Program-made: the position numbers and the translations under genes | NCBI GenBank assembly: GCA_001897435.1 | Contig: MKSV01000003.1 | Location: 310,001 to 374,000, forward strand | DNA from: Acidobacteriales bacterium 59-55 | Lineage (GTDB): Bacteria > Acidobacteriota > Terriglobia > Terriglobales > Acidobacteriaceae | DNA: 64,000 nt | Direction of reading: 5' to 3' | Notes under the pieces: generated by a model | What the model saw: only the letters and a program-made list of their open reading frames with translations | Told to the model about the DNA's origin: nothing | Databases searched by the model: none | Shown here: one piece after another, positions 30,432 through 39,568 of the stretch | Numbering within the stretch: the first letter of the stretch is position 1 | Layout of the letters: each line of letters begins with the position of its first letter

Positions 30432-30865
30432 GCCATGAAGGAATTCGCATCGTGAATGCGGACGAGGCCCTTCGCGAAGCCGCCGAAGAGCAGCCATTAC
30501 CCCCGGAAGCGGTGACGCCAAAGAAGGTTCGCGTCATGAAGACCGAAGGCACCGGCGTTGCGATCGACTGGAGAGACGGTCATCGCAGCGCGTGGAGCTT
30601 TGCCTGGCTGCGCAATGCCTGCCCTTGCGCGACCTGCCATGAGGAGCGCGAGAGCAGCGGGCGCAGACCCGGTGTGCCGAAGCCCGGAACACAAGCGCCG
30701 CTGGTGATGTACAAAGCCCCGGCGCGGCCTGTGGAGGTCACGCCCGTAGGTAAGTACGCCCTGAAGTTCAAATGGAACGACGGGCACGAGACCGGCATCT
30801 ACTCGTGGGAGTACCTGCGCCGCGTCTGCGAGTGCGAGGACTGCCGGGCAAAAGCTAAGGATTAA
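30428..30865 (+). CDS. DUF971 (GBBH-like N-terminal domain) protein
   Basis: 145 residues. The core IDWRDGHRSAWSFAWLRNACPCATCHEE and IYSWEYLRRVCECEDCRAK shows the Cys-rich pattern (CPCATC, CECEDC) of the gamma-butyrobetaine-hydroxylase-like N-terminal domain, which often accompanies iron-sulfur or metal-related proteins. It is coupled to the SemiSWEET gene by ATGA. Its 3' end overlaps the convergent LOG gene by 11 bases. Function unknown. Confidence 0.88.
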   Translation: MSHEGIRIVNADEALREAAEEQPLPPEAVTPKKVRVMKTEGTGVAIDWRDGHRSAWSFAWLRNACPCATCHEERESSGRRPGVPKPGTQAPLVMYKAPARPVEVTPVGKYALKFKWNDGHETGIYSWEYLRRVCECEDCRAKAKD

Positions 30866-31403
30866 GTTCGAGGGCAGCCAATGCCTCTTGCACCGAATTG
30901 GCGACGAGAAGCACTTCTCGGCTCTTTTGCTTGAGCATTCCATGGGCCACGGCGTGGTCGAGGAAGCCGAGCAACTGGTCATAGAACCCATTGATATTGA
31001 GCAGAATGATGGGCTTGTCGTGCAGCCGGAGCGTCTGCCAAGCCAGCACTTCGAACATCTCTTCGAGCGTACCGAAGCCGCCTGGAAGGATGACGAAGGC
31101 GTCGGACTTCTCGCTCATAAGCGCCTTGCGGGTGTGCATGGTGTCGACAACGTGCAGTTCGGTGATACCGTTGTGCGCCACTTCGAGATCGACGAGCACT
31201 TCGGGGATGACGCCGACGACGCACCCTCCATGCGCGAGCGCTGACTCCGCCACGGTGCACATCAGACCTACCTTGGCCCCGCCGTAAACGACGCAGATGT
31301 TGTGGGCGGCAAGCGCACAGCCAAGATCGCTGGCCGCGGTCTGATAGATGGGGTCGGCTCCGCTGGCAGAGGCGCAGAAGACAGCAATAGTGCGAATTGG
31401 CAT
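30855..31403 (-). CDS. LOG-family protein (TIGR00730, nucleotide 5'-monophosphate phosphoribohydrolase-like)
   Basis: 182 residues from the ATG at 31403. The open frame continues to 31670 without conserved sequence. Family motifs are VFCASASGADPIY near the start, VVYGGAKVGLMCTVAESAL, PGGFGTLEEMFE and TLRLHDKPIILLN. The PGGxGTxxE motif is the substrate-binding signature of LOG enzymes, which release free cytokinin bases or hydrolyse nucleoside monophosphates. Bacterial homologues usually lack a known physiological substrate. Confidence 0.93.
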   Translation of the reverse strand: MPIRTIAVFCASASGADPIYQTAASDLGCALAAHNICVVYGGAKVGLMCTVAESALAHGGCVVGVIPEVLVDLEVAHNGITELHVVDTMHTRKALMSEKSDAFVILPGGFGTLEEMFEVLAWQTLRLHDKPIILLNINGFYDQLLGFLDHAVAHGMLKQKSREVLLVANSVQEALAALELNP

Positions 31404-31533
31404 ATATCCAGAATATCGCCTGCCAAGCAGGTTGGCGCGGATATCGACGATCGACGAAGATCTCTGCGCGGACTCGAGTGCGCATACGAGGCTGACAAGG
31501 AATCTGCCTGCCCCGTATGCGCGGATGTGCGAA

Positions 31534-31872
31534 TTAGTGAAGGGTGACCGTTGTACCGTCAAATCCAGCGGCAACCTGCAGGATGAGCGTGCCCGCCGGA
31601 TGCGCGTTGCTCGCTGTGTTTGTGACGATGCGGGTACCGACGGGAAGATCGATCGTAACGGTCTCGCCAACCTTCACGGTCATTACCTTGTCTCCAGCGC
31701 GGAGATCGAGCGACGTCGGCGAAGCATTGTGAAGATCAAATTTGACCATCTTCGTTTTGGAGAACATGGCATGCACGGAACCGGCGACAGTGACTGGAGA
31801 CGCATAGACTGCCTGCGATGCGAACAGACATGCGACGGCAAGAAGCACGATGAAGATAGAACGACGAAGCAT
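31534..31872 (-). CDS. Small secreted protein of unknown function
   Basis: 112 residues with a clear signal peptide (LRRSIFIVLLAVACLFASQAVYA, cleavage near 24-25) and a compact beta-rich mature part with motifs VKVGETVTIDLPVGTRIV and LILQVAAGFDGTTVTLH. An AGGAG ribosome site lies about 10 bases before the ATG. No family recognised. Confidence 0.75.
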   Translation of the reverse strand: MLRRSIFIVLLAVACLFASQAVYASPVTVAGSVHAMFSKTKMVKFDLHNASPTSLDLRAGDKVMTVKVGETVTIDLPVGTRIVTNTASNAHPAGTLILQVAAGFDGTTVTLH

Positions 31873-32402
31873 AAATAGACACTCCTGATAAGGTGGTGTG
31901 GCTCACGAACAGTCTGGAGATTTTCACAAATGTTGCTACGTGAGCGTAGTGAAAAGCTGGCGTCAATCGTGGATGATGGCGCAAGGCGCGCGGGGATTCA
32001 CGGAATGGGTTGGAGCCAGGCGCATGAGGTTATCGCCGGTGTCACGGTCGACTCCATGCAGGGAAAGGTGCGCTGGCTACGGTCACGACCTGAGTAAAGA
32101 GCAGCAATCAGAAACAAAATCGAATATTCCTTGCGAAGCGCGAACGCCCCTGGCCATGGGTTGCAGCGGCGCTCTCTCTGCCGGAACTCAAGAGCTTGCC
32201 GTTGTGAACAGTTACGGAGATTGGACGCGACCGGTTCCCCATCGGATGAAAAAAATATGCCTGTCATCACTGAGGAAATCAGCGGCATGGCTGAAATGAT
32301 TTCGAGGAAGAACGTGGCCTTCGGCATGGCGGCCTTGAGCCCGGAACCGTCGCGAAAATCCTCATCGCGCAATAAACGTAAAATTGAAGCTGGAGCATTG
32401 GG
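31873..32402. other. 530-base intergenic region without a supported gene
   Basis: Overlapping open frames on both strands (for example 31898-32299 plus and 31998-32372 minus) lack ribosome sites and any recognisable domain. It should hold the promoters of the divergent small secreted protein gene and the helicase gene. GGAG eight bases before 32403 is the helicase ribosome site. I see no repeat or RNA-like structure worth naming. Confidence 0.45.
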
Positions 32403-35231
32403 ATGTCATCGGAGTTGGTTGCAAATATGAACCCGCAGCAGCGGGAGGGCGTCGAAGCCGTCGATGGCCCCGTGCTGCTGCTGGCAGGAGCGGGCAGCGG
32501 CAAGACCCGCGTGATTACGCATCGCATCGCCTATCTTATTCAGGAGCGCGGCGTCCCTGCGGACTCGATTCTCGCCGTGACGTTTACCAACAAGGCCGCC
32601 AAGGAGATGGCCGAGCGCGTCGATAAAATTCTGGGCCATACGTCTCTCGCCAAGCCCATGCTGGCGACGTTTCACTCGTTCTGCGTGCGCGTCCTGCGGC
32701 GCGACATCGAGGCCATGCGCGTCAACGGCGTTGGGCTGACGCGGACCTTCGCCATCTATGACGAGACCGACCAGCAGGCAGTCGTCAAGCAGGCGCTGAA
32801 GCGGCTGGCCATCGATGACAAGTCGCTGAAGCCGCGTGTCGCGCTGGGCCGCATCTCGTGGGCGAAGAATCACATGATCGACCCGCAGGAGTATTTTCTG
32901 GCGAGCGCGAATCCGATGGAAGAGAAGATCGCACACATCTTCGAGATCTACCGCAAGGAACTGTTCAAAGCGAATGCGCTCGACTTCGACGACCTGCTGC
33001 TCGAAACCGTCCGGCTGCTGAAGTCCTCGGGCGAGGTGAGAGAAAGATATAACCGCCGCTACAAATATCTGATGATCGACGAGTACCAGGACACCAACCG
33101 CCCGCAGTACGAGTTAATGAAGCTACTGACGGGGCCGGAGGGCAACGTCTGCGTCGTTGGTGATGAGGACCAGTCCATTTATAGCTGGCGCGGCGCGGAC
33201 ATCCGCAACATTCTGGAGTTCGAGAAGGACTTTCCCAAGGTTCGGACCATTCGTCTGGAGCAGAACTACCGCTCGACGCAGGTGATTCTCGAAGGCGCTT
33301 CGGCGGTGGTTGCGCAGAACACGCAGCGCAAAGGAAAGAACCTGTGGACTTCGCGCGAAGGCGGATCGCTGATCGGCTACTACGAGGCTCCTGACGGCGA
33401 GAACGAAGCGCTGTTCATCGCAGACCGCATCCAGCGATATCTCCGCGAAGCCGGCAGTCAGGAGGACTCACCGCGCTGCGCTGTGCTCTACCGCACGAAC
33501 TCTCAGTCGCGACTGGTGGAAGAGGCCCTGCGACGCTACCAGATCCAGTACCACATGGTCGGCGGCTTCAGCTTCTACGACCGTGCCGAGGTCAAGGATA
33601 TTCTCAGCTACATGAAGCTGGTGCAGAACGTGCACGACTCCATCGCGCTCAGCCGGGTGGTGAACTCGCCGCCGCGCGGCATCGGCAAGACGACGATGGA
33701 GACGCTGGAGCGGATGGCGCTGTCGTCCGGCATGAGCACGTGGGATGCAATCGGCAAGGCCATCGAAGATAAGCTACTGCCGCAGCGGGCGCTGATTGCA
33801 CTGGGCGGTTTTCGCCGTCTCATCGAAGATGCCCGCGCCATGCTTGGCCCGGGATTTGCCGAGAAGCTTGCCGGCGATCTGGAAGAAAGTTCGCCGATGG
33901 AAGCCGACTCTGAGGCATCGCTCGATATCGATGAGGCCGACACCAGTTTTGATGTTGAGACAGGCGCGGAAGCAGAGGCGGACACCTCGTTCGATACCAG
34001 CTTCAACTTCGGCTTCGATTTTGGACCCAGCGAAGAGATCTCCACTATCGCGGCAGAGAACGCTTCCGATTCCGACGCTTCGCATGAGATCGACGCAGCT
34101 TCCTTCAATCCGTTCGCGCCGGTAGCGCTAAAGAAGAGCGCTTCGGGATCTCGTAGAGGCAAGCGTGCTGCAAACGACAAAGCTCATCACACAGAGGAGG
34201 CCCCGGGTCCAGCGAAAGAGGCAGCTGACGACAAACCGGCATTCCGCAAACCGGGTGATGCGGCCACCCTGCCGGAGTTGATCAAATTTCTGAACGACCG
34301 CAGTGGCTACATCCGCGCACTTGAGGATGAGGCAACGCCGGAGTCCTTCTCGCGGATCGAGAACTTGAAAGAACTGGCGAACGCGGCGCAGGACGCGCAG
34401 GAGCGCGGCGAGACGCTGCACGAATTTCTTGATCACGCGGCACTGGTGAGCGATGCGGACTCCTACTCCGCCGAGGCGCGGGTAACCCTGATGACGCTGC
34501 ACGCGGCCAAAGGGCTGGAGTTCCCGCTGGTCTTTCTCGCCGGGATGGAAGAGGGCCTCTTCCCTCACTCGCGCACGTTTACCGACCCTACCGGTCTCGA
34601 AGAGGAGCGGCGGCTCTGCTACGTGGGCATGACGCGCGCTATGGACACGCTCATCATGACGCGCGCGCGCTATCGGCGGCGCTACGGCAGCGACATGCCG
34701 GAGTCGAGCGTCCCCTCGCGCTTTCTGGAAGAGGTGCCCTCGCGGCTGGTCGAAGACCTCGGCAGCCCCCCCGCACAGCCGCAGTTCTCGGGCTCGGATT
34801 ATGGCAACACCTATGCAACGCCCTATCCGAAGGCAAACCGGTTTAGCCGCAACGGCGCTGAGGTGGGCGAGAGGCATTACAGCTACGAGGACGAGGACCA
34901 GAGGCCTTCGTACGCCGGATCGGGCAGTCCCTCAAGCAACGGCAACCGCTCAAAATTCAGAAGGACCGCGGCCCCCGGCCAATCCATCGACAATATCGCA
35001 AGTTTCTTTGCCGCTCGCGGACAAAAGATCTCGCGGCCAAAACTCGACATTCCCGAGGCCACCGGCAAGACCGGCCTGAGGCAGGGAACGCGTGTTCGTC
35101 ACCCGAAATATGGCGAAGGAACCGTCTTTCGCCGTGAAGGCGACGGGGATGACGCAAAGATTACAGTACAATTTCAACAGCACGGCGTGAAGAAGCTGGT
35201 GGAGAAGTTCGCCCAGCTGGAGCGCCTCTAA
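32403..35231 (+). CDS. pcrA: UvrD/PcrA-type ATP-dependent DNA helicase with acidic insertion
   Basis: Superfamily 1A 3'-5' helicase for repair and replication restart. 942 residues versus about 720 for standard PcrA. Motif I LLAGAGSGKT (residue ~27), Ia VTFTNKAAKEM, II MIDEYQDTN, III GDEDQSIYSWRGA, IV LEQNYRS, V TLMTLHAAKGLEFP and VI VGMTRA are all intact. Residues about 494-620 form an extra acidic, Ser/Asp/Phe-rich segment (repeated TSFD, FNFGFDFG) that turns basic (RRGKRAANDK) before the 2B helices resume. The C-terminus has a low-complexity linker and a small barrel (GTRVRHPKYGEGTVFRREG), the RNA-polymerase-binding tail seen in PcrA proteins. Confidence 0.95.
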   Translation: MSSELVANMNPQQREGVEAVDGPVLLLAGAGSGKTRVITHRIAYLIQERGVPADSILAVTFTNKAAKEMAERVDKILGHTSLAKPMLATFHSFCVRVLRRDIEAMRVNGVGLTRTFAIYDETDQQAVVKQALKRLAIDDKSLKPRVALGRISWAKNHMIDPQEYFLASANPMEEKIAHIFEIYRKELFKANALDFDDLLLETVRLLKSSGEVRERYNRRYKYLMIDEYQDTNRPQYELMKLLTGPEGNVCVVGDEDQSIYSWRGADIRNILEFEKDFPKVRTIRLEQNYRSTQVILEGASAVVAQNTQRKGKNLWTSREGGSLIGYYEAPDGENEALFIADRIQRYLREAGSQEDSPRCAVLYRTNSQSRLVEEALRRYQIQYHMVGGFSFYDRAEVKDILSYMKLVQNVHDSIALSRVVNSPPRGIGKTTMETLERMALSSGMSTWDAIGKAIEDKLLPQRALIALGGFRRLIEDARAMLGPGFAEKLAGDLEESSPMEADSEASLDIDEADTSFDVETGAEAEADTSFDTSFNFGFDFGPSEEISTIAAENASDSDASHEIDAASFNPFAPVALKKSASGSRRGKRAANDKAHHTEEAPGPAKEAADDKPAFRKPGDAATLPELIKFLNDRSGYIRALEDEATPESFSRIENLKELANAAQDAQERGETLHEFLDHAALVSDADSYSAEARVTLMTLHAAKGLEFPLVFLAGMEEGLFPHSRTFTDPTGLEEERRLCYVGMTRAMDTLIMTRARYRRRYGSDMPESSVPSRFLEEVPSRLVEDLGSPPAQPQFSGSDYGNTYATPYPKANRFSRNGAEVGERHYSYEDEDQRPSYAGSGSPSSNGNRSKFRRTAAPGQSIDNIASFFAARGQKISRPKLDIPEATGKTGLRQGTRVRHPKYGEGTVFRREGDGDDAKITVQFQQHGVKKLVEKFAQLERL

Positions 35232-35270
35232 AGTTCTGAAAATCGCATCTGGAAAGATTGGCATCGAATC

Positions 35271-35426
35271 ATGGCAAATACAAAGAGCATTACCGATACA
35301 GATGAGCGCAAGAAGGTAAAGCGCGCAGCACGCAAGAAGGCCGCCCCCAAAGGTAAGCGCACCGGTGCTCGCGGCGAGAACAAGGCCAAGGTCAAGAAGG
35401 CAGCGCGCGGCCAGAGCAAGCGGTAG
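35271..35426 (+). CDS. Lys/Arg/Ala-rich small basic protein (51 aa)
   Basis: Begins 39 bases after the helicase stop: ATG at 35271, TAG at 35424-35426. After a short Ser/Thr/Asp N-terminus nearly every second residue is Lys or Arg (ERKKVKRAARKKAAPKGKR ... GQSKR). There is no signal or membrane segment. The composition resembles the histone H1-like tails of bacterial nucleoid proteins, so nucleic-acid binding is an inference. The upstream ribosome site is weak. Probably cotranscribed with the helicase. Confidence 0.6.
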   Translation: MANTKSITDTDERKKVKRAARKKAAPKGKRTGARGENKAKVKKAARGQSKR

Positions 35427-35557
35427 GCGTCACAAAGCCGAGCGGGCAGGTGGAGGCAGCGCTTGCTGTATCGTCAGCTTCTGAACCCGCTCAAGCATGG
35501 CCCTCCCGACAACGCTGTATCGCTGTCCAGATACCATTCGGTTGAGGAGCGAGCCCG

Positions 35558-37108
35558 CTGGCCAGACAAATCTTCCGCACCAAATCGATCGACAAGCTGA
35601 TCTCTGAATCGGAGAGGCCGGAGCATGCGTTGAAGAAGACGCTTGGCCCGGTCTCCATCACAGCGCTTGGCATCGGCGCTGTGATCGGATCGGGAATCTT
35701 TACCGTGATCGGCGTGGCTATCGGCGGAAACCCTGCCGCACTCGCATCCTGGGCCGACTCGCCGGTCATCGATCTTCTGCTGCACCACGGCGCGGTCGCC
35801 GGGAGGCCTGGTGCAGGACCCGCTTTGGCGATCTCGCTGGTGCTGGTCGCCATCGTCTGCGCGCTCACCGGGCTTTGCTATGCGGAACTGGCGTCGATGA
35901 TCCCCATCGCCGGCTCGGCCTATACCTATACCTACGCGACGCTGGGCGAGTTGGTGGCGTGGATTATCGGCTGGGACCTGATCCTCGAATACGCCTTCTC
36001 GAACATGAGCGTCAGCGTCGGCTTCGCCGCGCACGTGGTAGCACTGTTGGACTGGATGGGCCTGCACATCGCGCCGGAATGGCTCTCTCCCGCGTATCTT
36101 CCGCTTGGCCTCCAGGACCTTCAGGGGCATGAGCTCTACGCGCCTGGCTGGCACATGGGATTCAACATCCCGGCGTTCCTGATCGTGCTGTTGCTGACAG
36201 TGGTCCTGGTGCGCGGCATCCGCGAGTCGTCGCGGACGAACAACATCATGGTGCTGGTCAAGATCGCGGCGATCCTGCTGTTCATCTTCTTCGGCCTCAG
36301 CTTCATTCATCCGGCAAATTACACGCCGTTCTCTCCGAACGGATGGAGCGGCATCCTCGCGGGCGGCTCGATCATCTTCTTCACCTACATCGGCTTCGAT
36401 TCCATCTCGACCGCCAGCGAAGAGTGCAAAAATCCGCGCCGCGACGTGCCCATCGGCATCATTGCAACGCTGATTATCTGCACGATCCTCTATGTCGGCG
36501 TCGCTGTCGTGCTGACCGGGCTGGTGCCGTGGCAGTCCGTGGCCGGCGACGCCGCGCCGGTCGTCAACGCGCTGAAACACGTCGCGCTGACGGAGCCGCA
36601 CGGCCACAGCCTGCACTGGGTTCGTCTGGCCGTGCTGATCGGCGCGCTGGTCGGCATGATCTCGTCGATCCTCGTCTTTCAGCTCGGACAGGCGCGGGTC
36701 TGGTTCGCCATGTCCCGCGACCGTCTGCTGCCCGATGTCTTCAGCCGCGTGCATCCCCGCTTCCGCACGCCTGCCTTTGCCACCTGGGTAGCTGGAATTC
36801 TGGTGGCCATCCCGGCGGGCCTGTTCGACGTCGGCACCTTCGCTGAGATGTCGAATATCGGAACCCTGTTCGCCTTTGTGCTGGTCTCTATCGGCGTGAT
36901 CGTCCTACGAGTGCGGCAGCCTGAACGCCCACGCGGATTCCGCGTCCCGTTTGGTCCGATCATTCCCGTGCTCTCGATATTTTTCTGCATCCTGCTGATG
37001 GCAGGGCTACCCGCTAAAACCTGGATACGATTCTTCGTCTGGCTGCTCGTTGGGCTGGTGGTCTACATCTTCTACAGCCGCAAGCGCAGCGAGTTTTACA
37101 AGGACTAG
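35558..37108 (+). CDS. APC-superfamily amino acid permease (cationic amino acid transporter-like), CTG start
   Basis: Membrane transporter with 12-14 predicted helices. LGPVSITALGIGAVIGSGIFTVIG is TM1 with the APC substrate-binding break, and IGFDSISTASEECKNPRRDVPIGI is the typical TM6-to-loop region. The conserved N-terminus (RTKSIDKLISESERPEHALKK) lies upstream of the first ATG/GTG/TTG-type codon at 35630. The only suitable start is CTG at 35558, with GAGGAG about 8 bases before it and an in-frame TGA 12 bases upstream. That gives 516 residues, normal for this family. Substrate likely a cationic or neutral amino acid. Confidence 0.88.
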   Translation: MARQIFRTKSIDKLISESERPEHALKKTLGPVSITALGIGAVIGSGIFTVIGVAIGGNPAALASWADSPVIDLLLHHGAVAGRPGAGPALAISLVLVAIVCALTGLCYAELASMIPIAGSAYTYTYATLGELVAWIIGWDLILEYAFSNMSVSVGFAAHVVALLDWMGLHIAPEWLSPAYLPLGLQDLQGHELYAPGWHMGFNIPAFLIVLLLTVVLVRGIRESSRTNNIMVLVKIAAILLFIFFGLSFIHPANYTPFSPNGWSGILAGGSIIFFTYIGFDSISTASEECKNPRRDVPIGIIATLIICTILYVGVAVVLTGLVPWQSVAGDAAPVVNALKHVALTEPHGHSLHWVRLAVLIGALVGMISSILVFQLGQARVWFAMSRDRLLPDVFSRVHPRFRTPAFATWVAGILVAIPAGLFDVGTFAEMSNIGTLFAFVLVSIGVIVLRVRQPERPRGFRVPFGPIIPVLSIFFCILLMAGLPAKTWIRFFVWLLVGLVVYIFYSRKRSEFYKD

Positions 37109-37160
37109 ATAGACGTCCGGCTCTCATGGCGCGGCAGATGTTCAGCGACGCACTAAACTA

Positions 37161-38204
37161 GTGGGAATGGTTAAACGAAGCACAAAGCGAGATTCCGAGA
37201 TCGATATAGTTGACTGGCTGCGCAAGCTGCCCAAGGCGGAGCTGCACCTGCACCTCGAAGGCACCATCCTGCCGGAGACGCTGGTTGAGCTAAGCCGGCG
37301 GCACGACGCCGAACCGCTGACCTTGGAATCCGCCCGCAAACTATACAGGTATGAGAATTTTCAAGGCTTCCTGATGTCGTTCAAGGCCGTCACCGAGCGT
37401 CTGCGCGAACCGGACGATTACGAGCTGATCGCCTACAACATGGTCCGCGAACTTGCCGCGCAGGGAGTCCTCCACGCCGAGGTCTACATCTCCTTCGGCA
37501 TCATCTACTACTGGAAGAAGACCGAAGTCGAGCCTTACGTCGAGGCCATCGAGCGCGGCCGGCTGCGTGGCGAACAGGAGTTCGGCACCACCGTCCTCTG
37601 GATCATCGATGCGGTACGGCACTTCGGCGCGGAAGAGGCAGCCCGCGTCTTTCGCAAGGCAGCGGAGTTGCAGCCGAAGTATCCGAGCATCGTCGGCATC
37701 GGCATCGGCGGCGACGAGGCACGCGGGGGAGCTGATCTCTTCCGCCAACTTTACGCCGAAGCAAGAGACGCCGGGTTGCGACTCACCGCTCATGCAGGCG
37801 AATCGATCGGCCCGGAGAGCATCTGGTCGGCGATCAACATTGGGGCCGAGCGCGTGGGCCATGCCTTATCGGCCCAGCACGATCCCGAGTTGATCGAGGT
37901 GCTGGCGCAAAAACAGATCCCGCTTGAGATCAACGTCACCAGCAATATCCGGACCGGGTGTTGTCCGAACTTCGACGAGCACCCGCTGCGGCGATACTTC
38001 GATTCCGGCCTGATGGTGACGCTCAACTCCGACGATCCGCCGATGTTCGGCAGCGACCTGCTGGGAGAGTACGTGCTGGCCCAGGAACGCTTCGGATTCA
38101 CGCTGGAACAGATGCGCGAACTCGCGGCGAACTCGGTCGAAGCCAGCTTTCTCGCTCCCGAGCGCAAGCTGGCCCTGCTGCGGCAGGTTGAGCAGTACGG
38201 TTGA
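37161..38204 (+). CDS. add: Adenosine deaminase family protein (cytosolic)
   Basis: 347 residues from GTG at 37161; ATG at 37167 is an equally plausible start. The metal-dependent amidohydrolase motifs are complete: PKAELHLHLEGT near 28-39, RLTAHAGESIGPESIW, RVGHAL, and LNSDDPPMF with the metal-binding Asp pair. No signal peptide. It deaminates adenosine to inosine or, as some family members do, aminodeoxyfutalosine in menaquinone synthesis; the sequence alone does not decide. It follows the permease by about 50 bases on the same strand. A second, exported homologue is at 55719-57344. Confidence 0.92.
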   Translation: MGMVKRSTKRDSEIDIVDWLRKLPKAELHLHLEGTILPETLVELSRRHDAEPLTLESARKLYRYENFQGFLMSFKAVTERLREPDDYELIAYNMVRELAAQGVLHAEVYISFGIIYYWKKTEVEPYVEAIERGRLRGEQEFGTTVLWIIDAVRHFGAEEAARVFRKAAELQPKYPSIVGIGIGGDEARGGADLFRQLYAEARDAGLRLTAHAGESIGPESIWSAINIGAERVGHALSAQHDPELIEVLAQKQIPLEINVTSNIRTGCCPNFDEHPLRRYFDSGLMVTLNSDDPPMFGSDLLGEYVLAQERFGFTLEQMRELAANSVEASFLAPERKLALLRQVEQYG

Positions 38205-38216
38205 ATCTGTTCGTCT

Positions 38217-38801
38217 TTACCTGCCGTCCGGCGCGGGAACCATGACCGCGTTGGGATCGACCTTCGGAATCCCGAAGTGGCCGCTGAGGTGGATAAGATC
38301 GAGCGGACGCAGCTCGCAAGCCACCTGGATGACGCTCATGTCTCGCGGAGAGCGGATCAAAACAACAAGCCCGTTGATATCTGCGCCTGAGTTATGCAGC
38401 CATAGGTCGGTGATGATGCCGCGAGGCTGTGCCGACTCCGCCGGCGACTGGTTGGCGTTGACCAGATGCTTCCAGCCCGCGGCGCGATAGCTGGCAACGA
38501 GGGCGCTCATCGCCTCCGGTGTATAGAAGGCGGGCTCCGCGTAGTGGTAGTTGTCGACCGAGATGCCGGTCAGCGCCGCCGCGGCGCGCTCCGGGCTCAT
38601 GCCGCCGGACTCCAGCACCGCCTGCGCTACCTGCATCATGGAACGGTCAAAGACAAATCCAGTGTGGCTTGCCGGCTGATTAGCCAGTGTCGCCCACTCG
38701 TCCTGAATACCAACTGGTTGCTGAGAAGGTGCTGGAATACAAACCGCTGTGACACTCAACAAAACCAAAGCAGACAGCGCAAGTCGCGGGCGCAGGTTCA
38801 T
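38217..38801 (-). CDS. Secreted protein of unknown function
   Basis: 194 residues with a signal peptide (LRPRLALSALVLLSVTAVCIPAPSQ) and a GGGAG ribosome site before the ATG. The mature part has motifs YYRAAGWKHL-like (VASYRAAGWKHLVNAN) and TDLWLHNSGADINGLVVLIRS, suggesting a small alpha/beta domain. No family recognised. It converges with adenosine deaminase, only 12 bases separating the two stops. Confidence 0.7.
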   Translation of the reverse strand: MNLRPRLALSALVLLSVTAVCIPAPSQQPVGIQDEWATLANQPASHTGFVFDRSMMQVAQAVLESGGMSPERAAAALTGISVDNYHYAEPAFYTPEAMSALVASYRAAGWKHLVNANQSPAESAQPRGIITDLWLHNSGADINGLVVLIRSPRDMSVIQVACELRPLDLIHLSGHFGIPKVDPNAVMVPAPDGR

Positions 38802-38866
38802 GGGATATCTCCCTGCACAACTAAACCCGGATTCGGCCCGGTAGTTCCGCCAATTCGATCATTCTG

Positions 38867-39541
38867 TCAGCCGACGACGACTGCCATGGCAAAACCATCA
38901 TGGCCTTTGCTTCCAACTGTCTGCAGCGCAGTCGCTTCCAGCCGGGGTTCGGCGGCGAGCAGGTCGAAGAGCCGCCGCGCTCCCTGTACGTTGGCATCGC
39001 TGCTGGCCGCATCGATCACCTGCCCTTCGCGGATGATATTGTCGACCACGATCAGCGTTCCCTTGCGCGAAAGCTTCAGCGCCCATGTCACGTAGTTCGG
39101 AATATTCGACTTGTCCGCATCGATGAAGATAAAGTCGAACGGCCCTTCGCCTTCCTCAACCAGCTTTGGCAGCGTATCGAGCGCGGCGCCCAGGCGCACC
39201 GTGACGACGCTCTCCAGTCCGGCGCGAGCGATGTTTTTGCGCGCAACCTCGGCATGTTTCGCGTTGGCTTCGAGTGAGATCAGACGGCCACCGTCGGCCA
39301 GCGCCCGGCCCAGCCACGTGGTGCTGTATCCGCCCAGCGTGCCAATCTCGAGAATCTTACGCGCACCTGCGACGCGGGCCAACAGATGCAGCAGCTTCCC
39401 CTGGTTCGGCGCGACGTCGATCGAAGGGAGCCCGGCGGCGGCATTGGCGGCCATGGTCTCATCGAGAACCGGGTCGGAGGGAATGAGATGGCCGACGAGG
39501 TACTCGTCGACTGCCTTCCACAACTCTGCGCCTTCAGCCAT
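38867..39541 (-). CDS. O-methyltransferase family 3 (CCoAMT-like)
   Basis: SAM-dependent methyltransferase of the caffeoyl-CoA/catechol type. 224 residues from the ATG at 39541, with GGAG about 9 bases upstream; the longer TTG start at 39556 is not needed. Motifs are KILEIGTLGGYSTTWLGRAL (SAM binding), RLISLEANAKHAEVARKNI, and FDFIFIDADKSN with IVVDNIIREG, the acidic metal-binding region. The substrate is unknown, often a phenolic. Confidence 0.93.
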   Translation of the reverse strand: MAEGAELWKAVDEYLVGHLIPSDPVLDETMAANAAAGLPSIDVAPNQGKLLHLLARVAGARKILEIGTLGGYSTTWLGRALADGGRLISLEANAKHAEVARKNIARAGLESVVTVRLGAALDTLPKLVEEGEGPFDFIFIDADKSNIPNYVTWALKLSRKGTLIVVDNIIREGQVIDAASSDANVQGARRLFDLLAAEPRLEATALQTVGSKGHDGFAMAVVVG

Positions 39542-39568
39542 GATCTGTCTCTCCAATACGGATGTAAT

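Noticed and set aside
31898..32372. Overlapping frames on both strands between the small secreted protein and pcrA
   Set aside because: No ribosome sites, no domain and low-complexity translations.
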